Assembly: GCF_001953985.1 (NCBI RefSeq)
Contig: NZ_MBEI01000056.1
Coordinates: 62,001 to 126,000 of the forward strand
Length of the DNA stretch: 64,000 nucleotides
From: Mycobacterium colombiense
Lineage (GTDB): Bacteria; Actinomycetota; Actinomycetes; Mycobacteriales; Mycobacteriaceae
Reading direction: 5' to 3'
Shown: piece after piece, positions 59,407-64,000 of the stretch
Layout of the letters: each line of letters opens with the position of its first letter
Position numbering within the stretch: position 1 is the first letter of the stretch
Translations under genes and position numbers: made by a program
The notes under the pieces: generated by a model
What the model was told of the DNA's origin: nothing
Database searches by the model: none
Seen by the model: the letters and a program-made list of their open reading frames with translations, nothing else

Positions 59407-59413
59407 TGCGTAC

Positions 59414-60301
59414 ATGATCATCGCTGACCTGATTGCCCGCGCGCGCAATGGATCTCCGCGCGCGGCCGGTCGGCTGCTCAGCCTGGTCGAGGGCGACCAG
59501 CGCGACGAGGTCCTGGAGAATATCGGTCCCGCGCCGCAGGGCATGGGCCCGGTCGTCGGCATCACCGGGCCGCCGGGCGCGGGAAAGTCGACGACGGTCG
59601 CCGCGCTGGTCGCCGCCTACCGCGAGCGCGGCAACCGGGTGGCGGTGCTGGCGGTGGACCCGTCGTCCCCGTTCAGCGGCGGAGCCCTGCTGGGCGACCG
59701 AATTCGAATGGCCGCGCATATCAACGACTCCGACGTACTCATCCGATCGGTGGCCACCCGCGGGCACCTGGGCGGCCTGGCCGCCGCGGTGCCGGCGGCC
59801 ATCCGGCTGCTGGGCGCGATCGGTTACGACGTGGTCCTGCTGGAGACGGTGGGGGTGGGGCAGTCCGAGATCGAGATTGCCGCCGTCGCCGACCCGACCG
59901 TCGTCATCCTCAATCCCGGCGCGGGCGACGCGGTTCAGGCCGCCAAGGCGGGAGTGCTCGAAGTCGCCGACATCGTGGCCGTCAACAAGGCGGACCGAGA
60001 CGGCGCCGAACAGACGGTTCGGGATCTTCGGGCCGAAACCAGCGCGCCCATTGTTTCGCTGATCGCTGCCCGGGGTGAGGGCATCGAAGACCTGATGGCC
60101 GCCATCGAGGACCACCGCCGCACCGACAGCCGCGCCCGACGGCTGGCCCGCGCTCGAGCGCAGATTCTGTCGCTGGCGCAAACCCGGCTGCGCACCCAGC
60201 CCGATCTCGACCGGCTCGCCGAGGCGGTCGTGGACGGCGACCAGGACCCGTACACGGCCGCCGATCACCTGATCTCATCTCCGTCGCCCGGAACGGACTG
60301 A
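59414..60301 (+). CDS. meaB: MeaB/ArgK-type G-protein chaperone of B12 mutase
   Basis: 295 residues. P-loop GPPGAGKST at 52-60, VDPSSPFSGGALLGDR, ETVGVGQSEIEIAAVAD and the specificity loop NKAD. MeaB proteins gate cobalamin loading and protect B12-dependent acyl-CoA mutases from inactivation. The likely client here is the mutase encoded at 42450-44453; methylmalonyl-CoA mutase elsewhere in the genome is an alternative client. Confidence 0.93.
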   Translation: MIIADLIARARNGSPRAAGRLLSLVEGDQRDEVLENIGPAPQGMGPVVGITGPPGAGKSTTVAALVAAYRERGNRVAVLAVDPSSPFSGGALLGDRIRMAAHINDSDVLIRSVATRGHLGGLAAAVPAAIRLLGAIGYDVVLLETVGVGQSEIEIAAVADPTVVILNPGAGDAVQAAKAGVLEVADIVAVNKADRDGAEQTVRDLRAETSAPIVSLIAARGEGIEDLMAAIEDHRRTDSRARRLARARAQILSLAQTRLRTQPDLDRLAEAVVDGDQDPYTAADHLISSPSPGTD

Positions 60302-60311
60302 CGGCCCCCGC

Positions 60312-60331
60312 TGTCCCCCGATCGGGGGACA
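60312..60331. promoter_or_regulatory. Perfect 20-bp palindrome between meaB and E1-alpha-like gene
   Basis: TGTCCCCCGATCGGGGGACA (60312-60331) is symmetric over all 20 bases, about 100 bases upstream of the E1-alpha-like gene and 11 bases after meaB stops. Either an operator for a LuxR-type regulator or a hairpin terminator (8-bp stem, GATC loop). Confidence 0.55.
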
Positions 60332-60427
60332 CGCGGATTCATCACCTTTGCTGACCGATCGGCGGAGGTGCGGCCCGCCGCATTCGCCCTACGTTGAGCG
60401 TGTTCGCTCGAGAGTAGGAGACCCGGC

Positions 60428-61327
60428 ATGACTCACACACCCCAGACTTCGGCAGCACTGGTCCGCGACGACTGGTTGGAGCTGTATCGCCGGATGTGGG
60501 TTCTGCGACTGCTCGACATGGCGTGGGAGGAGCTGCGCGCCGACGGTCCGATCGACGACAGCGCGCAAGTGGAGTTCGGCCAGGAGGCGGTGGCCATCGG
60601 GACGGTTGCGGCGCTGAGGCCGGGCGATCTGGTCAACGCCAGCACCCCGCAGTTCGGGCACGCTCAGCAGATCGGCCTGGCCCTCCCGCTCGGCCCGGCC
60701 ATCGCCGAAACGATCGGCCCCAAGCGCCGCGCCGGCGGCGGGGCGGCCGACTGGAAACGCTCACTGGCCAACGAGACGGCTCTCGGCCAATCGACTCTGT
60801 TCGCGCTGGGTGACGCCAACACCCAGCGACTGACCGGCGAGGGCAACGTCAGTGTGTGCGTCATCGGTGGCCGCGACACGCACTCCGTCGAGTTCACCAG
60901 TGCCGCAAGGATCGCCGTGCAATGGCGGCTACCGGTGGTGTTCGTCGTGGAAAACATCCGCGGCGCATCCAACGCCCGTCGGCGCGCGTACGAATTCGAC
61001 ACGATGCCCATGCTTCCGGTCGACGGCAGGGACGTTGTGGCGGTGGCCGACGCCGTCGCCGAGGCGGTGCACCTGGCGAGCGCCGGCGACGGCCCCGCCT
61101 TGGTCGAGGCGATCACCTACCAAACGAATCACCCCGCGGCCGTCGACCCTTTGGTCTTCGCGCGTCGGCAACTGGTCGCCGCCGGCAGCGACGGCGACCA
61201 CCTCTGCGAGGTGGAGCGCGGGGCACGCCACCTGGTGGCCGAGGCCATGGCTTCGGCGAGAGCATTGGTGCGGGCGCGGCAGATTCCGCCCATGCCAGAG
61301 TCGAAGCCCTGGTCGGCCGCTAGCTGA
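60428..61327 (+). CDS. Degenerate TPP-dependent E1-alpha-like protein
   Basis: 299 residues in the fold of the 2-oxo acid dehydrogenase E1 alpha subunit (ELYRRMWVLRLLDMAWEEL at the start, RLPVVFVVENIRGASN in the core). The TPP motif GDG...N is changed to GGRDTHS, with the following segment also altered. No E1-beta gene is adjacent. It may have lost cofactor binding or act as a regulator or structural relative. The stop overlaps the convergent LuxR gene by 8 bases. The region upstream has the 20-bp palindrome. Confidence 0.7.
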   Translation: MTHTPQTSAALVRDDWLELYRRMWVLRLLDMAWEELRADGPIDDSAQVEFGQEAVAIGTVAALRPGDLVNASTPQFGHAQQIGLALPLGPAIAETIGPKRRAGGGAADWKRSLANETALGQSTLFALGDANTQRLTGEGNVSVCVIGGRDTHSVEFTSAARIAVQWRLPVVFVVENIRGASNARRRAYEFDTMPMLPVDGRDVVAVADAVAEAVHLASAGDGPALVEAITYQTNHPAAVDPLVFARRQLVAAGSDGDHLCEVERGARHLVAEAMASARALVRARQIPPMPESKPWSAAS

Positions 61328-61973
61328 GCAGACCCTGCCGCATTGCCTCGGCGACGGCGGCCGCGCGATCGCTGACGCCGAGCTTCTCGTAGAGGCGTTG
61401 CACGTGCGTTTTCACCGTCGATGGGGCCACAAAGAGCTCACCCGCAATCGTCGGGATGCTTTGACCGCGGGCGATCCTGTTGAGCACCTCACGTTCGCGG
61501 GCGCTCAACACCGGCGCCGACGGTTCCCCACGCTGCCGGATCTCCGCCGCAAGGCCGCCGACGAGCGCGGGCGCCACCACGTCTTGCCCCTGTGCGCAGT
61601 CGAGTACGGCCTTGACGATCTCGCTGCGCGTCGAGTCCTTCAGCACGAACCCGGCCGCACCCTGTTGCAGCGCCTGGTACACGATCGCCGACTCGTCGTG
61701 CGCCGAGATCAGCAACACCCGGGTGGCCAATCCCTGCGTTCGCACCGCCGCCGCCACCTGGGCGCCGTCCATGCCGGGCATCCGGTAGTCGAGCAGCGCG
61801 ACGTCGGGCACGTGCGACTTGATCAATTCCAGTGCCGCAGAGCCGTCTTCCGCCTCAGCGACGACGTTGACCGAGCCGCTCGACGACAGCGCGCGCACCA
61901 CGCCCTCGCGAAAAAGAGGGTGATCATCGCCGACAACCACCCGCACCGTTTCGGGGGTAGCCGCACCGACCAT
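61320..61973 (-). CDS. NarL/LuxR-family response regulator
   Basis: 217 residues. Receiver with the acidic pocket at Asp16/17, phosphoacceptor Asp62 (VALLDYRMPGMDG) and VLLISAHDE, then a LuxR HTH: LSAREREVLNRIARGQSIPT, IAGELFVAPSTVKTHVQRLY. It is divergent from the histidine kinase that begins 57 bases away. The ATG at 61973 (MVGAATPE) is used because residues before it are not conserved in such proteins. Confidence 0.93.
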   Translation of the reverse strand: MVGAATPETVRVVVGDDHPLFREGVVRALSSSGSVNVVAEAEDGSAALELIKSHVPDVALLDYRMPGMDGAQVAAAVRTQGLATRVLLISAHDESAIVYQALQQGAAGFVLKDSTRSEIVKAVLDCAQGQDVVAPALVGGLAAEIRQRGEPSAPVLSAREREVLNRIARGQSIPTIAGELFVAPSTVKTHVQRLYEKLGVSDRAAAVAEAMRQGLLS

Positions 61974-61995
61974 GGCGACGAGTGTAGCCGTTTGC

Positions 61996-62022
61996 CCCAC
62001 AGCGGCGTTCGCATTCTGTGGG
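61996..62022. promoter_or_regulatory. Inverted repeat between LuxR regulator and kinase
   Basis: CCCACAG (61996-62002) and CTGTGGG (62016-62022) are separated by 13 bases in the divergent gap. This could be an autoregulatory site of the response regulator. Confidence 0.4.
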
Positions 62023-62029
62023 CGGCACG

Positions 62030-63307
62030 ATGAGTCATTTTTCAGTTTGCTTCGGGGCGACGGACGCGGATGAGTACGGTGATCGGGTGGCGGTCGCCGG
62101 TGACGTAGAGCTGGAACGCGTGCGCACTGTTCACCAGTTGCGCTCGTACCGCATCGGCTCGGTGCTGCGGATCGGTGTGGTCGGCCTCATGGTCGCGGCC
62201 ATGATCATCGGCACGAGCAGATCGGAGTGGCCGCGGGAAAGCGTGCTGATCGTCCTGTACGCGGTCGTCGCGCTCAGCGCGCTGGGATTGGCGTTCGCTC
62301 CGTTCCGTCGATGGATCGGAATGGGCCGATTGGTGGCGATCGGCCGGTTGGAGCCGTTTGTCTTCACCGTCATCGACATCGTCGCGCTCACCGTCTTCCA
62401 GCTGTTGTCCACCAACGGGGTCTATCCGCTGCTGATCATGGCGATGTTGCCGGTCCTGTTGGGATTGGACGTCTCCTCGCGCCGGGCGGCGGTGGTGCTG
62501 ATCTTCTCCATGCTCGGATTCGCCATTGCCGTGCTGCAAGATCCGGTGATGTTGAGCGAAGTCAGGTTGCCGGAGGCGGGATTTCGGTTCCTGCTCTATG
62601 CATTCCTTTGTTGCGCGGCCTTCTTGGTGGTGCGCATCGAGGAACGTCATACCCGATCGGTGGCTGGATTGAGCGCCCTGCGAGAGGAATTACTCGCCCA
62701 GACGATGAACGCGTCGGACGAGGCGGCGCGCCGGATTTCGGAATTCATCCACGATGGGCCCCTGCAAGACATCCTGGCCGTGCGCCAAGAGCTCGTCGAA
62801 TTGGACGCGGCGTTCGACGACGATGACCGCGTTGGCCGGGCGCTGGCCGGTTTGCAGATGGCCTCGGAACGGTTGCGGCAGGCCACTTTCGAGCTGCATC
62901 CCGCGGTACTCGAGCAGGTCGGGCTGGGCGCCGCGGTGCAACAGCTCGCGGAGTTCACCGCACAGCGGTCCGGCATCGACATCACCACCGACATCGATTA
63001 TTCGGCGCGCAGCGACATCGATCCCGTCGTGTTCGGTGTGGTGCGCGAGTTGTTGTCCAACGTCGTGCAACATGCTGCGGCCAGCAGTGCAGCGGTCATG
63101 CTCGGGATCACTGACCAGACTTGCGTTTTGCATGTGGTCGACGACGGTGTGGGATTCGGCCAGGAGACGGTGGCGCGCCGCCTGGGGGAGGGCCACATAG
63201 GTCTGGCGTCACATCGCGCCCGGGTGGAGGCAGCCGGGGGAGCCCTGGTGTTTCTCGACGCCCCGGTGGGCACGCACGTCTGCGTCGAAGTGCCGTTGAA
63301 GAATTAA
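62030..63307 (+). CDS. Histidine kinase of the NarL/DegS type
   Basis: 425 residues. About five membrane helices occupy residues 46-200, then a dimerisation/phosphoacceptor region with His241 in RRISEFIHDGPLQD (HisKA_3), and an HATPase domain with ELLSNVVQHA, DDGVGF and GHIGLASHRARVEAAGG. It senses an unknown membrane signal and probably phosphorylates the divergent LuxR regulator. The ATG at 62030 is assumed; a GTG at 62018 also fits. Confidence 0.9.
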   Translation: MSHFSVCFGATDADEYGDRVAVAGDVELERVRTVHQLRSYRIGSVLRIGVVGLMVAAMIIGTSRSEWPRESVLIVLYAVVALSALGLAFAPFRRWIGMGRLVAIGRLEPFVFTVIDIVALTVFQLLSTNGVYPLLIMAMLPVLLGLDVSSRRAAVVLIFSMLGFAIAVLQDPVMLSEVRLPEAGFRFLLYAFLCCAAFLVVRIEERHTRSVAGLSALREELLAQTMNASDEAARRISEFIHDGPLQDILAVRQELVELDAAFDDDDRVGRALAGLQMASERLRQATFELHPAVLEQVGLGAAVQQLAEFTAQRSGIDITTDIDYSARSDIDPVVFGVVRELLSNVVQHAAASSAAVMLGITDQTCVLHVVDDGVGFGQETVARRLGEGHIGLASHRARVEAAGGALVFLDAPVGTHVCVEVPLKN

Positions 63308-63346
63308 CGACAGACTTGTGGGTATGCACCTCGCCAGGAGGTAGCC

Positions 63347-63850
63347 ATGCAGCCGAGCCAGCCATCGCACCAAGCGACCACAGACCAATTCACGCCCGAC
63401 GAACAGCGCAACATCAACATTGTTCGCGAGTACATGGAGATCTCGTACACTCCTGGCCGCGCCAGCGCGCACGCCGTTGAACACCTGTGCGGGCCGGACA
63501 ACCGATTCGTCGCACCCACCACCTTTCCGAACGTCCACACGCTCGAGGAGTACGCGGAGGACCACGGTCGGCTCATGGAGCAGGTGAATGATCTGCACAT
63601 CATCAGTTTCGACGTTCTCTTTGCCAAAGCCGACCGTGTCTGTCTGCGTTACACCGCCGAAGGAGCGCACCAAGGTGAACCGCACGGCGACATTGCGCCG
63701 ACGGGCCGTACCGCGCGCTGGTCTGCGGCGGCGCTCTTTCGGGTACAGGACGGAAAGCTCGTCGAATTCATCAAAGACTGGAACAAGCTGTCAATGTGGG
63801 AGCAGTTGGGCTGGCCGACGCAAGAGTGCCTGACGGCAGGCCAGCCCTAG
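63347..63850 (+). CDS. SnoaL-like (NTF2) protein
   Basis: 167 residues with the polyketide-cyclase-type SnoaL pattern: DEQRNINIVREYMEISYTPG, FVAPTTFPNVHTLEEYAE and RTARWSAAALFRVQDGKLVE. Possible role in isomerisation or dehydration of a polyketide or small organic acid. It starts 39 bases after the kinase stop, with AGGAGG before the ATG, so it may be cotranscribed. Confidence 0.8.
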   Translation: MQPSQPSHQATTDQFTPDEQRNINIVREYMEISYTPGRASAHAVEHLCGPDNRFVAPTTFPNVHTLEEYAEDHGRLMEQVNDLHIISFDVLFAKADRVCLRYTAEGAHQGEPHGDIAPTGRTARWSAAALFRVQDGKLVEFIKDWNKLSMWEQLGWPTQECLTAGQP

Positions 63851-63927
63851 GCGAAAAGCAGTGGTGGCTCGCGTGTCAACTAGAGCCGCCCGGCATGCGG
63901 TGACTTGCGGATGCGCCATCACCGGCG

Positions 63928-64000
63928 CTACGTCCGCACCCCGTGCTGGGCCTGGTTTCCGCCGCCGCGTTTGGCGGAGTACATCGCAGTGTCGGCGATC
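63928..64000 (-). CDS. C-terminus of a GGDEF-domain protein (partial)
   Basis: The window's right edge enters a minus-strand gene whose last 23 codons read IADTAMYSAKRGGGNQ and then AQHGVRT. This ADxAMYxAKRxGGN motif is the C-terminal strand/helix of GGDEF diguanylate cyclase domains. The rest of the protein is beyond 64000. Confidence 0.8.
   Translation of the reverse strand, partial: IADTAMYSAKRGGGNQAQHGVRT

Overview
The window is a high-GC actinobacterial chromosome segment from a Mycobacterium, probably a slow grower of the M. avium complex or a relative. The evidence is gene order: 4575-32730 follows the M. tuberculosis block Rv0803-Rv0830 almost gene for gene. In order this is purL, a CPBP protein, an SCP-like protein, purF, purM, a DUF3073 protein, YgfZ, a PLP lyase, a nitrobindin-like FABP, the DUF1416/rhodanese/thioredoxin group, lmeA, glnR, mshD, phoT, phoU, an LCP protein, Dus, desA1, a TetR, an MpaB-like protein, kmtR, a deaminase, a SAM methyltransferase and then tRNA Lys, Glu, Asp and Phe. 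Mycothiol (mshD), lipomannan (lmeA), mycolate (desA1) and mycofactocin-type genes fit the same assignment. No phage, insertion sequence, CRISPR array or rRNA was seen.

Layout. 1-4518 is a small accessory block: a DoxX protein, a possible broken gene, a membrane protein translationally coupled to a CotA-like multicopper oxidase, a VOC protein, an NTF2-like protein and an XRE regulator. 4575-10766 is purine synthesis. 10793-13474 holds DUF3073, YgfZ and a PLP lyase with several hairpins. 13496-17453 is a minus-strand sulfur/envelope group. Within it, the DUF4395-rhodanese-DUF1416 operon is headed by an unannotated 29-codon leader ending in seven consecutive Cys codons (16049-16138), the signature of a cysteine-responsive attenuator. 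17574-24042 is glnR-mshD followed by a full phosphate transporter (pstS-pstC-pstA-phoT) and phoU. 24101-33247 is the LCP protein, Dus, desA1, regulators, a nickel/cobalt sensor with a His-rich partner, and tRNAs.

33279-64000 is catabolic accessory DNA. It has a short-chain fatty acid transporter, a P450/ferredoxin/mycofactocin-SDR group with a TetR and two copies of one operator, F420-type oxidoreductases, and a split B12-dependent acyl-CoA mutase with an F420 oxidoreductase and a CoA transferase. A TetR with two tandem operators faces a Rieske oxygenase. A beta-oxidation set follows (acyl-CoA synthetase, paired acyl-CoA dehydrogenases, enoyl-CoA hydratase, thiolase), with a shared palindrome at two promoters. 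After it come a phenolic acid decarboxylase, the mutase chaperone MeaB, a degenerate E1-alpha-like protein and a NarL-type two-component system. The right edge cuts into a GGDEF protein.

How it fits together: the left half is conserved housekeeping whose novelty lies in small regulatory elements and overlooked small ORFs. The right half looks like several cooperating CoA-ester and ring-oxidation routes, each with its own TetR-type palindromic operator. All functions are inferred from sequence motifs and family knowledge; no searches were run.
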